From: Bdellovibrionota bacterium | GTDB taxonomy: Bacteria; Bdellovibrionota; UBA1018; CAUJDS01 | Reading direction: 5' to 3' | Length of the DNA: 59,263 nt | Assembly (NCBI GenBank): GCA_963169695.1 | Contig: CAUJDS010000081.1 | Coordinates: 1 to 59,263, forward strand | Part shown: in pieces, positions 44,673 through 53,858 of the stretch | How the letters are laid out: every line of letters starts with the position of its first letter | How positions within the stretch are numbered: position 1 is the stretch's first letter | Translations under genes and position numbers: made by a program | The notes under the pieces: model-generated | The model's database searches: none | What the model was told of the DNA's origin: nothing | The model's input: only the letters and a program-made list of their open reading frames with translations

Positions 44673-45831
44673 CCTGAAGTGAGCCTCTTGCATAAACGAA
44701 GGCAAGAAAAAACAGCAAGGCAGCAAAGAGAAACGGTGTTTCAGCAGAAACATGTTGGTAGAGCCACCCCGCACTCAAGGGCCCTAAGACTCGCGCCAAA
44801 CTGCTTCCCGATTGAAAAACGCCCATGGTAGTGCCTCGTCGAGTGGCCGGCACTTCTTTGGTAACAAGACTTGTAAGAGAGGGCTGCAAAAATCCTCGAG
44901 CGGCAGAAAGGCATGCCAGTGCAAGGATCGCAAGGTAGAGGTGATGAGTGGATCCATAAATCGCCATCGCCAATCCACATACTAATGTACAGGCCAGTAT
45001 CATTTTTGAATCGGAAACATATTTTGAAACTCGACCAATGAGCCCCCCTTGAACGAACACCATGATGAGTCCCAATCCAAACATCAGATAGCCAGTAGAA
45101 TGCGCGGTAAATCCAAAGAGCGCGGCCATATACACAGCAAACATCACTTCCATTTGGGTGAGCGAGAGCGTGAAAAGAAAAAAGATAAGGATTCCTACGC
45201 GAGAGGGTTTGTGTTGCAGGACTTGGAGGATCGCTGCCTTGCTCAACGCTTTTTCCCTTCTAGCAGCGAGACGTACCTGCTTGAGTTCAGGCGGTTCCTT
45301 TAGCCAGAAATAACCCACTGCAAAGTCCAGAAACGAAAGTGACGCTGCCAGGTACATTGGGGCCGAAAAACTCACTTTTGAGAGCAATCCACCGATGCCC
45401 GGTCCAAACGTAAATCCAAGTCCGAACGCTGCACCCAAAAGCCCAAAATACTTGGTTCGGTTTTGGGGAGTTGTCGTATCCGATACAAACGCATACGCAG
45501 TAGAAATATTTGCCCCAAAGATGCCCGAAAGGGTGCGTGCGACAAAAAGCCCAGCAAGGGTATCTGCGCGTCCCAGGGCAGCAAGTGCAACGCTATTTCC
45601 AAGGAGACATATGAGTAGAACGGGCCTTCTGCCGACCGAGTCGGACCACCTTCCCCAAAGGGGAGCAAAAATAAATTGGGCTGCCGAATAAGTACCCATG
45701 AGCATTCCGAGCTGAAGCGCAGAAGCTCCCATGGATTGTGCGTAATAGGGAAGGACTGGGATGATGATTCCAAATCCGAGCAGATCAATAAAAACGAGAA
45801 CAAAGAGTGTAAAAAATCTTTTTTTATCCAT
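44659..45831 (-). CDS. MFS transporter, TetA/DHA1-like drug exporter
   Basis: 390 residues, twelve membrane helices. The N-terminal LLGFGIIIPVLPYYA, the loop 2-3 motif GRWSDSVGRRPVLL and motif C GAAFGLGFTFGPGIGG are those of the TetA-type DHA1 antiporters. Substrate unknown. The ATG at 45831 is preferred; a GTG at 45849 is also in frame. It is convergent with the penicillin-acylase-family gene. Confidence 0.88.
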   Translation of the reverse strand: MDKKRFFTLFVLVFIDLLGFGIIIPVLPYYAQSMGASALQLGMLMGTYSAAQFIFAPLWGRWSDSVGRRPVLLICLLGNSVALAALGRADTLAGLFVARTLSGIFGANISTAYAFVSDTTTPQNRTKYFGLLGAAFGLGFTFGPGIGGLLSKVSFSAPMYLAASLSFLDFAVGYFWLKEPPELKQVRLAARREKALSKAAILQVLQHKPSRVGILIFFLFTLSLTQMEVMFAVYMAALFGFTAHSTGYLMFGLGLIMVFVQGGLIGRVSKYVSDSKMILACTLVCGLAMAIYGSTHHLYLAILALACLSAARGFLQPSLTSLVTKEVPATRRGTTMGVFQSGSSLARVLGPLSAGWLYQHVSAETPFLFAALLFFLAFVYARGSLQVIDS

Positions 45832-45923
45832 GGCGTCGAGAGCGTACACCAGTATTTTTGGGCTAGGAACCTAGATTCAGTGTGATAGCATTCGGAAGCA
45901 TTTTACGAATAAGGAGACCTAAT

Positions 45924-46451
45924 ATGTCAGAGATCATTCAAGTTGGAAAGCAAGCACCAGAATTTCGCGCCACCGCCTATGTTCGCGGAGAATTTAAAGA
46001 AGTTGGACTTTCTGACTATCGCGGAAAATGGGTTTGCCTTTTCTTTTATCCACTAGATTTTACTTTTGTTTGCCCTACAGAGATACGCAGTTTTGCTCAA
46101 AATTATGCGAAGTTTCAAGAAGCGGGATGTGAAGTTCTCGGCTGTAGCACCGACAGTCAATTTTCCCATAAGAATTGGTATGAGCGCGATCTGAAGGAAG
46201 TCACCTTTCCAGTATTGGCCGACACCTCCTTGAAGATTTCTCGATCTTTCAATGTCTTGGTTGAAGAAACCGGCATCGCATTACGCGGAACCTTCTTGAT
46301 CGATCCCAAAGGAATCTTGCAATACGCTTCCGTGAATAATCTCAGTGTGGGCCGCTCTGTGGATGAAATTCATCGCACGTTGAAAGCTTTTCAAACCGGC
46401 GGACTCTGTCCCGTAGAGTGGAAGCCTGGACAGGCTACCATCAAAGCTTAG
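45924..46451 (+). CDS. ahpC: Peroxiredoxin, AhpC/typical 2-Cys type
   Basis: 175 residues from the ATG at 45924, which follows a clear AAGGAG; the frame is open upstream to 45882. Peroxidatic Cys50 lies in FTFVCPTE; the resolving Cys is in GLCPVEW near the C-terminus. It reduces peroxides. No AhpF or other partner reductase is adjacent. Its stop is two bases from that of the convergent large gene. Confidence 0.93.
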   Translation: MSEIIQVGKQAPEFRATAYVRGEFKEVGLSDYRGKWVCLFFYPLDFTFVCPTEIRSFAQNYAKFQEAGCEVLGCSTDSQFSHKNWYERDLKEVTFPVLADTSLKISRSFNVLVEETGIALRGTFLIDPKGILQYASVNNLSVGRSVDEIHRTLKAFQTGGLCPVEWKPGQATIKA

Positions 46452-46453
46452 TT

Positions 46454-49081
46454 TTATTTTGGTGTAGAGGCCAACGGCGACTGTTGAAGTTTATTCAGCT
46501 GGGCTCTTCCGTCCGGTGAAAGCTGGGCAGTAAGTACATTCACTTTGTCGCTTAAGTTTCTTGCTGGCGAGTCAATTCCTAATTCTACCATTCCAATGAG
46601 AGCTGCATTGGATGCCGATAGTCTTTTGGATTCGTAAAGAATTTCTTTGATCCGATCGGGCTTGATGGTCGCAAGTTTGGCTAAAACATCCGATTCAGGC
46701 GTGCGAGGACTCAGTGATTCTAGTAGCGCGGTCAGTGCTGCTAGTTCTTCATGGTAGTGGGTTAGTACCGAAAGTTGAGCAGCTTCCAACAGGGAGAGGG
46801 GGTCACAGTATTCTACCCGCCACTGCGCATCAATCCAAGTCCAACTGCTTGCACCGAGTACAGAGAGGGACCCCATGCTGAGGAAGGTTCTCGCCTTCGG
46901 CCATGGGATCTTTCCGTAAGTTCTTGCATAGGCCGCTTCTAAAAGACGAATGGGTCTTTGCATTATTTCGGGCGTTCGGGAGTATGCTTGAGCCGATTTT
47001 TCGAAAAGTGTCTGCAAAGACTTCCATTTAGATACGGCTCCTCCACCATTTTTTAAAAGAGAAGTAAGGAGGTAAACGGCCACTATTTTTTCCGAAAAAT
47101 CAAAAACCGGATCTCTTTCATGAAATTCAAATTGGCGTATTTTAATTTCTTGATAGCGTGGACTCCGGTCTACCGCATTGGCGAGAGCCCCTAAGGCTTC
47201 TCGCTGGGTAGGATCCAAAAACGCCTGAGTAGCAACTACATGAAAGAAAAGATTGAACTGATAGGGGTCAATCATGATTCGCTCGACAAAAGCATGAAGC
47301 TCGGTTTCCATTCGGCGTTGGTAGCGCGCGCGGGTAGACTCATCCAGCGGGGCGTCTGTCTTTTGGATAGCCGACTGGTAAGACTTCCGTCGAAATAAAA
47401 AGCGGCTCCAATCAGAATCCAGTGAAGTCGAGTCGAAAGAGTTCAGAGGCCGCTCTGTCTGATTTGGAAGGGTGCCAAACTGAATGGTAGATTCTAGCAC
47501 CATGGCCTCAAGATGTGATTCTCTCAACTTAAGAAGCTCATAAAGTTGTTGCGCGGAATCCTCTAGTCCAGGTTCATCTAATGTTGAAAGGTAACAAACA
47601 GACATCATCAAAAGATCTGATGGGTTGGTTGGAACTTGACCACTGCGGAGCGACTCTCGAAAGGCATCAGCGAGTTCTTTCATTTCTTCAAGGTTGATTC
47701 TTTCTAAAAATTGGATCTTGGTTTCTTTTTCTTGAGAACGGGATTCAAAGCGCCGGTCGTATTCCTGCGCTAACATTTCGGCAGAGGGGCCACGTAAGCT
47801 GATAGCAGCTCTGTCTTCATTGGCAAGGAGGCTCCGAATAAGAAAGTGCGAATACCATCCATGCCACTCAAATCTTTGAGTGCCTAAGAGCTTAACGATC
47901 TTTAGCACGCCTTCTTGGCGAGCAGTTTGGATCTGCCGGTCCTTATCGAAGGCGGCACGCTGATAAGAAGTCGAATGGGGTATCAGGTGTGAAGCAGTGT
48001 TCTGGAAGCCTTCCTCAATTCGAACAAGATTTGTTTGAAGTTCCAGGCTAGCTTCCCGTACAGGATGGTCCATTAATCCATAGAGGTAGCTAATGGACTC
48101 AGCCATTTTTTCTCCCAGCTGAATGAGGGACATTTTTTGCGCCGGAGTTCGATTAGGAAGCGTAGTGGAGGACCGAATTTGCTCCATATCACGAAAAATT
48201 TGATAAAGGGCGCGATCCATCTTTTGGACTTCGTAAGAGTGGATTGCTTCTTGAAAGAGCGGTTCGATTGCTTGGGTAATGCCAATTCCAAGCAGAAAAC
48301 CACCTACATTCCACTTCGCCCCTTTGATAAAAGAAGCATTGCCTTTGAGCCACTGAAGTCCACTACGGGCAACGGACAGAGTACCCATCGAAGCGGCCCA
48401 ACCGGCCGTCAATGCCATTAGTTTTTCTTGGGATATCTGATCATCTGCTTCACCATAGGCGGTCCAATCGGCGATGACGGGAGGAAAACCAAATGTTTCC
48501 TGGCTGGTTGAATGTAAGCGCTGTCCCACTAGCGGGCCTGACCAGGCCCCTAATGCCGGGAGTAGGTGACCCGCCATAGTGAGGCTCTCAGAAAGAAGGA
48601 CTTTCTTGGTTGCAGTGGCCAGTTTCAATGCGGTCAATCCCAAGAGAATGCCGGAGGCCGCGCCGTAGGACTGGCCCTTTTGGAGCCAAACTCTGCGATC
48701 AAAAACGCCGTAGCGCTTCTCCCAACGCTGCACTTGAAGGTAGTTTCTCAAGTGGGCCGTACCTTCCGGATCAGCATCCGCATGGGCCAAAATGAGTTCT
48801 AGCGTTTTTTGGTAGGAGTCGAGGATGGTCTGTCGTTGGGCGCCTACTGGCTCCAATAGAAACAAGGAATCCCCTAATTTTTTTCGAAGGCTTAGCAATG
48901 AAAGGTTGGCTTCGTAAGCAGCATCCTCATCATGAATATCGCGGGCACTAGCATAGTCTCTTGATGCCTGAAAATACCGATCGAGCATGTCCTTAGGAAC
49001 AAGCAGCCCTTCGTCCTGTGCATAGAGCAGAGTGCTCCAGACGAAAAGAAAAAGTACGACAAGGGAGCCGATCCTCCTCAT
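46454..49081 (-). CDS. Very large exported protein of unknown function (second of a pair)
   Basis: 875 residues. A signal peptide (RRIGSLVVLFLFVWSTLLYAQ) leads a mostly helical protein. Two hydrophobic regions near residues 132-180 (GAASGILLGLTALKLA; AGHLLPALGAW) and 222-275 (ALTAGWAASMGTLSVA; KWNVGGFLLGIGITQA) may be membrane hairpins. The rest is rich in charged helices, with no repeat or catalytic motif I can name. The start overlaps the stop of the preceding 961-residue gene as ATGA, so the two are made together. Confidence 0.75.
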   Translation of the reverse strand: MRRIGSLVVLFLFVWSTLLYAQDEGLLVPKDMLDRYFQASRDYASARDIHDEDAAYEANLSLLSLRKKLGDSLFLLEPVGAQRQTILDSYQKTLELILAHADADPEGTAHLRNYLQVQRWEKRYGVFDRRVWLQKGQSYGAASGILLGLTALKLATATKKVLLSESLTMAGHLLPALGAWSGPLVGQRLHSTSQETFGFPPVIADWTAYGEADDQISQEKLMALTAGWAASMGTLSVARSGLQWLKGNASFIKGAKWNVGGFLLGIGITQAIEPLFQEAIHSYEVQKMDRALYQIFRDMEQIRSSTTLPNRTPAQKMSLIQLGEKMAESISYLYGLMDHPVREASLELQTNLVRIEEGFQNTASHLIPHSTSYQRAAFDKDRQIQTARQEGVLKIVKLLGTQRFEWHGWYSHFLIRSLLANEDRAAISLRGPSAEMLAQEYDRRFESRSQEKETKIQFLERINLEEMKELADAFRESLRSGQVPTNPSDLLMMSVCYLSTLDEPGLEDSAQQLYELLKLRESHLEAMVLESTIQFGTLPNQTERPLNSFDSTSLDSDWSRFLFRRKSYQSAIQKTDAPLDESTRARYQRRMETELHAFVERIMIDPYQFNLFFHVVATQAFLDPTQREALGALANAVDRSPRYQEIKIRQFEFHERDPVFDFSEKIVAVYLLTSLLKNGGGAVSKWKSLQTLFEKSAQAYSRTPEIMQRPIRLLEAAYARTYGKIPWPKARTFLSMGSLSVLGASSWTWIDAQWRVEYCDPLSLLEAAQLSVLTHYHEELAALTALLESLSPRTPESDVLAKLATIKPDRIKEILYESKRLSASNAALIGMVELGIDSPARNLSDKVNVLTAQLSPDGRAQLNKLQQSPLASTPK

Positions 49082-51963
49082 CGCACTCTCCGTAGCGTTG
49101 CCAGAGATTCGATTCTTTGGAGATAACGGTAAGCATTTTCGGCTAATTCGCGATAGGCTGGAGAGGTCGATGTGCTTGCTCGAATGTTTGTAATTGCTTC
49201 CTCGAGAGATGCAAAATTCCCAGGTTCTAGACCTAAGTTTCGAAATGAGGATCTCGTTTTCAGGTAGCGTAATCCAGAGGATGCACTCGGGACTAAATCA
49301 GTGGCGAGAAAGAGTGGCAAGTCTAAGACGAGGAAGTGAAATCGACTGCTAGCGTAGGCGTCTTTCATTTGAAAATAATCCCTCGCAGAAAAATCACCCG
49401 ATCCCATAGCCCGCGCTTCCGAAAAGCGTCTCTTTTGTTCATTGAGCTCGTATTGTGGGCCAAGCAAATCATAGCCTCGCAGGACCATCGTGATCCGAAA
49501 ACTCCAAAGCATGGGACGAAGGAGCGATTGGGTGTAGAAGCCACTTCCTAGGAATCGCTGCAACCACTCGATCGCTTGTCCAGTTGCCGATTTTTTTAGA
49601 AATCCAATGGCTCGAAGTCCTATGTCACCCAAGAAAAAAAGAAAAGTCGGGCCGTGAAGTTGGTTTTGAAGTTTTTGGAGCGAGGACTGGGCGCTCGTAC
49701 GCAACGTCCAATCGCGATAGATTCGACCATAGGCTGGATAGAGTCCACTCATCATCCTCCCAAAGGCCGAAGCCATCAGTGGAGCAGCAAGTTCCTTGGG
49801 ATTTTTTGCAGAAGCGATTTCAGAAAGAATGGCTTGGATTTTTTCGTGAATTTGATGAGCCGCTTGTTGGATGGCTGATAGCGAGTTGGCGATGGCTTCA
49901 GGGGTCGGTGAATCGTCGGGACTCGAAACGAATGGGGCAAGTACTTGGCGCAATTCTAAGGTTTGGCCTTTATAGTTTATTTTTTCAAAAAGGATTCGGT
50001 ACGTGTCAAAGACTGCAATCTTAAGTGCTTCTCGAAAAGCATTGCGATAATCTCTGCGATCTTCAGCTTGGATGAGTATTTGTTTGAGGCTTGGGCCATT
50101 CGCTAGTGGTTTTAGATGAAATCCCATGCTGACGCCAAGTTGTATGATTTGCCAATCGAGGGATCGAATTTTCTTTTGAACTTCTTGATCTAAGTACTGA
50201 TCCAATGGGGTTGGTCGGTCAACGTAAGCATTGCGATTGTCCTCTAATAGCTTTGCTCGATGGAGAGACGAAAGTCGTTCCATTCTTAGGTACCCACCTT
50301 CGACGGATTCTTGACCCAAGAGGATCGCAATTCGATTGAGGTAGAGACCGCGCGCGCTCTCATAGTCTTTGGCCGTGGTGAGTGCCTCGAGGAGATCGAT
50401 CGACTCGGCTTCCACTGGTGCGCCGCCCCCCTGTAACTTACTCCATGCGATTTCAACTAAGATTCGAAGTTCGGGCACATCTGATTTTTCTTCCTCCTCA
50501 AAGCGCTTTGAGAGCGAAAACAACCATTTCCATCTCCGTTGATTTGCCTCATTTTTCTCTTTGGCTTTGCTCGTATTCGAAGCAGCGATCCACTCAGAAA
50601 GATTCAATGCTGGAAATAGTTCGAGGTATTTGGCAGCTCTTTTTTCGAGAAGTGGTCCAAGTTTGGTTGGATACCGTTCCAATTGCCCATGATTTTCGGC
50701 AACGATCAATGCCTTGAGATAGGGATCGCTTTGGATGGCTTCTTGAATCTTCCGCACCCTTTCGTATTCCACATGATCCAAAGGTAGATCGCCGTGAGTC
50801 GATAGTTCAATCAGAGGTAGGCACTCGCGATAGTCCTGAAGTCTTTCTAAGTAAGAAATAACGGTATCTACCCTTGCTTGGGTGACAAGATTTGCAAGAA
50901 GAGATGGAAGCGCTTCTGAATTAGTCTGAGACAAAAGGTGAGGAGTATTGGCCAAGGCTTTCTTGAGTTGTTCCAAGAATTGGGCCGACTCCATTTCTTG
51001 AATGAGTTGAGCGAGTTGGATTTGCCATTTCTTTCGCTCTTCGAGGGGCGGGGCATTGGAATGGGTTTGAGACAAGAGTGTGTCCGCTATTGCCAATGCA
51101 ATGGGCTCCATCAGGGATGGGTTTTTTTCCAGTTTGACGTCCTCAGCGGCCCGAAGCAGGGAAGCACGAAACTCAGTTTCTTGTTCTACCAGCCGAACAT
51201 CCTGCCGGACGCTATCTTGAAGAGGGAATCCACGAATGCGCTCAATCAATTCGGGAGGAGTGTTGAGGTCAGAAAAGGTTTCTTCTGGAAGTAGGACTCG
51301 CAGCTGTTCGTCCGCCGCCCATTTTTCTTTAGTAAGGAGGTAACTCGCGAGTTTGAAATATCCGTCGAGCGAAGGGCGACGTAGAAGAGCCAGGTTGACG
51401 TAGCGTTGGTAATGAGTATCCGAAGCCCTTAGTAATAGGTGAGTAGGACTCGTGGAATCAGAGGAGACTAGCCAAGGGGAGTAGGTGTCCCCGTCCTCCG
51501 ATTGAATAAAGCGCATTCGAAGTCGATTCTGGAGAGCGGCGGGGAAACGAAAGGCGTCACGCACCAAGGTTCCCTGCTGCGGGTAGATTTGGAAGGAAGC
51601 GCGCAACTCAATCAGGCGAGGAAGGACTTCGAGGAAGTAGACAGGGACCAATAGCGCCCCGTCATTCGGATGGGCTTCGAGAAAGACCTCTGCGCGTGCT
51701 TTCCACTCATAGACCTTCGATTCAAGATAGTCAGTAGGCCGCGGCGCACCTTGGTTTGGTGCAAAGTGCAGATCATAGAGGGCCTGGTCAATCTGGTAGG
51801 TGAGAGCTTTTCCGTCCAGATGAAAGGTCGCAGCCGTTTCCTCGGGTAACGGTTCTGACTGGGGCGCCTGGGCAAGGCAGGGAGAGTATAGAAGTCTGAG
51901 CGCTAGAACGATGAGCGCAAGCGGCAAAAAGGTAGCTCGGATAGAGACCAACCCATTTTTCAT
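49078..51963 (-). CDS. Very large exported protein of unknown function (first of a pair)
   Basis: 961 residues from the ATG at 51963; a TTG at 52008 is also in frame. A signal peptide (IRATFLPLALIVLALRLLYSPCLAQ) precedes a long helical protein with many Leu/Glu/Arg-rich stretches, which could be solenoid repeats, and hydrophobic patches only near residues 775-830 (FLFFLGDIGLRAIGFL). I recognise no family. Translationally coupled to the 875-residue partner and divergent from the small basic protein, porin-like and giant lipoprotein genes. Confidence 0.75.
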   Translation of the reverse strand: MKNGLVSIRATFLPLALIVLALRLLYSPCLAQAPQSEPLPEETAATFHLDGKALTYQIDQALYDLHFAPNQGAPRPTDYLESKVYEWKARAEVFLEAHPNDGALLVPVYFLEVLPRLIELRASFQIYPQQGTLVRDAFRFPAALQNRLRMRFIQSEDGDTYSPWLVSSDSTSPTHLLLRASDTHYQRYVNLALLRRPSLDGYFKLASYLLTKEKWAADEQLRVLLPEETFSDLNTPPELIERIRGFPLQDSVRQDVRLVEQETEFRASLLRAAEDVKLEKNPSLMEPIALAIADTLLSQTHSNAPPLEERKKWQIQLAQLIQEMESAQFLEQLKKALANTPHLLSQTNSEALPSLLANLVTQARVDTVISYLERLQDYRECLPLIELSTHGDLPLDHVEYERVRKIQEAIQSDPYLKALIVAENHGQLERYPTKLGPLLEKRAAKYLELFPALNLSEWIAASNTSKAKEKNEANQRRWKWLFSLSKRFEEEEKSDVPELRILVEIAWSKLQGGGAPVEAESIDLLEALTTAKDYESARGLYLNRIAILLGQESVEGGYLRMERLSSLHRAKLLEDNRNAYVDRPTPLDQYLDQEVQKKIRSLDWQIIQLGVSMGFHLKPLANGPSLKQILIQAEDRRDYRNAFREALKIAVFDTYRILFEKINYKGQTLELRQVLAPFVSSPDDSPTPEAIANSLSAIQQAAHQIHEKIQAILSEIASAKNPKELAAPLMASAFGRMMSGLYPAYGRIYRDWTLRTSAQSSLQKLQNQLHGPTFLFFLGDIGLRAIGFLKKSATGQAIEWLQRFLGSGFYTQSLLRPMLWSFRITMVLRGYDLLGPQYELNEQKRRFSEARAMGSGDFSARDYFQMKDAYASSRFHFLVLDLPLFLATDLVPSASSGLRYLKTRSSFRNLGLEPGNFASLEEAITNIRASTSTSPAYRELAENAYRYLQRIESLATLRRVR

Positions 51964-52074
51964 CAAGTACCCCGCCCGCAAACTAGCGCGTTCAACCTGC
52001 GAAATCAACCCAGGCCGGCCCGAACAATAAATAACGCTTGAAATCTACTTAAAATGGTGATTTCTAAGGGGCTT

Positions 52075-52338
52075 ATGAGTGAAACTACGAATTCAACGGC
52101 AACCGATGCAACCGCTCCCGCGGCTGAAACCTCGACCAAAAAAGCTCCTTTTTTCCCCCCAATTCCAGACCGAGCTAAATTAGGACGCCGAACGCTGCGA
52201 AGTATCGCGCGTAAGCGAAGAAAGATCCGTCTTGCTCAGGATACTGAGTTTGCCAAAGCCTATTTTGACGCCAAGAGTAAAAGATCTGCTTCAAAGCAGA
52301 AGGCTTTTAAGACGCGTCATACGAAGGCCGCTTCCTAA
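52075..52338 (+). CDS. Small basic protein with disordered N-terminus
   Basis: 87 residues from the ATG at 52075, with AAGGGG at the right distance; 52054 is an alternative start. The first 30 residues are Thr/Ala-rich (TNSTATDATAPAAETSTKK). The rest is strongly basic and helical (KLGRRTLRSIARKRRKIRLAQ; KSKRSASKQKAFKTRHTK). The composition suggests nucleic-acid binding, as in histone-like proteins. No family assigned. Confidence 0.65.
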   Translation: MSETTNSTATDATAPAAETSTKKAPFFPPIPDRAKLGRRTLRSIARKRRKIRLAQDTEFAKAYFDAKSKRSASKQKAFKTRHTKAAS

Positions 52339-52370
52339 GCCTAGTTGGCTTAGAACTCTAAACTTAATTA

Positions 52371-53858
52371 GTGTATTGCTTGGCTTCCTGGCCGATTGCT
52401 TCCCTTAGTTGGGAATGTTATTCCTCCAAGGTGTTCCCAGGATTGAGGTTCTTTTTATGGATCCTGACCGTAACCCTTTGGCTTACTCCTCTCGCAGGTG
52501 CCTGGGTCGCTCAATCTGAAGTTCTAGGTCCATCTCCACTCGAACTTGCCATTCGATCCTATAATTATTTAGAGGCAGATGAGCTATCAACGAACGGCAA
52601 GCCTTCAATTATCCCGGGCTTAAAGATTGGCGCTCATAAGGAATTTGTTGGAGAGCGTTTTGAAGGGGGCGTTGACGTAGACGCTTTTTTTTCGACTCGT
52701 GGACTTAAGAATAGCTACTTCTTGATTCGAGAAAGCTATATCGCTTCTTCCCGTCACTGGTCCGAAAATCAGCTCACGATAGGACGAAGGCTTCAAGAAT
52801 GGAGCCGATTGGATAGCTCTTGGGGCCTTGGAGTTTGGCAACCGCGGTCTCGATGGGACAACTTGGCGATTGAGGAAATGGGGTTATCGGGTGTCTTCTA
52901 TTCTCGTAAGATTCCGGGACTTGAAGTAGTGGCTTATTTGTCGCCTATTTTTGTTCCTGAGCAAGGGTCTGACTACAATATTGATCCCAATTCGGGAAAA
53001 GTGACCTCCTCTAATCCCTATGACCTGATTCCGCCCAATCAGGCGTTATTAAAAGAATCTAATCCAGTCCCAGTCCGGTACACGCTGAATAAACCCAACA
53101 TCGTTGAAGACATTATTTTGAAGGCGGGTGCGGGTGCATTGGTCCGAATTGGAAGGGAGCGTGGACCTTGGGGTAGGGCAGCGTATGGCTATAAACCCTA
53201 CAATCAACCTTTGCTGAGCTACGATCCTTTCAGTGTCGCTGGTGGCGAGAAGGAACTACGGGTTAATGTTTATCCGCGATTTATCTACCATCACGTTGCG
53301 ACCCTTGAAGGGGGCTATGAAAGTGGAATATGGGGTTCTGAACTTATGTTCCTGGGGGATTTTCCGGTTCAGGAGTCTAGGATTCCCATTCACGTCAACC
53401 AAGAAGTGTCCCAGGCTTTGATGGCAAGTTTGGCTGGCCATGTTCAGTACAACCCGTTTGGAAGGGGAAGAATGACCTGGACAGGGTCCTACCTAAAACG
53501 CTGGGGCGGATCGGAGCCTGATTCGGGTTCTCCCTTCATTGTCACTGGCGCGCATAGCCTTTTTGAAATTCGATATCCCTATCGCGAGGCGGTCCGATTG
53601 AGTTGGGAGTATGAATCTCCCTCCTCCCAATGGGCCTTCGGGCAAAAGATTACCTATGACTTTCCACTCACGGGAATGATCTGGTCAGGCGAGTTGGGCT
53701 ATCGCCCCGAAAAAAATTGGAAACTGAATTTGGGATACGACCTTATTGGAGTGGGGCCAAGTGCGGATAGCAGTATGGCAGAAACTGGAGGCACCAACTG
53801 GCTCTCTAGGATACGCCAGACCGATCGAGTTCGGGGGGAAATCTCTTATGCGTTTTAA
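52371..53858 (+). CDS. Outer-membrane beta-barrel protein
   Basis: Up to 495 residues. A signal peptide (FFLWILTVTLWLTPLAGAWVAQ) precedes a beta-rich chain with alternating aromatic strands (SRHWSENQLTIGRRLQEW, GRMTWTGSYLKRW, VRLSWEYESPSSQWAFGQKITYDF) and ends RGEISYAF, the terminal Phe expected for BAM-dependent barrels. The start is uncertain: GTG at 52371 is the longest and lacks a ribosome binding site; GTG at 52431 gives a more normal signal peptide. Its last 11 bases overlap the giant lipoprotein gene, so they are probably made together. Confidence 0.8.
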   Translation: MYCLASWPIASLSWECYSSKVFPGLRFFLWILTVTLWLTPLAGAWVAQSEVLGPSPLELAIRSYNYLEADELSTNGKPSIIPGLKIGAHKEFVGERFEGGVDVDAFFSTRGLKNSYFLIRESYIASSRHWSENQLTIGRRLQEWSRLDSSWGLGVWQPRSRWDNLAIEEMGLSGVFYSRKIPGLEVVAYLSPIFVPEQGSDYNIDPNSGKVTSSNPYDLIPPNQALLKESNPVPVRYTLNKPNIVEDIILKAGAGALVRIGRERGPWGRAAYGYKPYNQPLLSYDPFSVAGGEKELRVNVYPRFIYHHVATLEGGYESGIWGSELMFLGDFPVQESRIPIHVNQEVSQALMASLAGHVQYNPFGRGRMTWTGSYLKRWGGSEPDSGSPFIVTGAHSLFEIRYPYREAVRLSWEYESPSSQWAFGQKITYDFPLTGMIWSGELGYRPEKNWKLNLGYDLIGVGPSADSSMAETGGTNWLSRIRQTDRVRGEISYAF

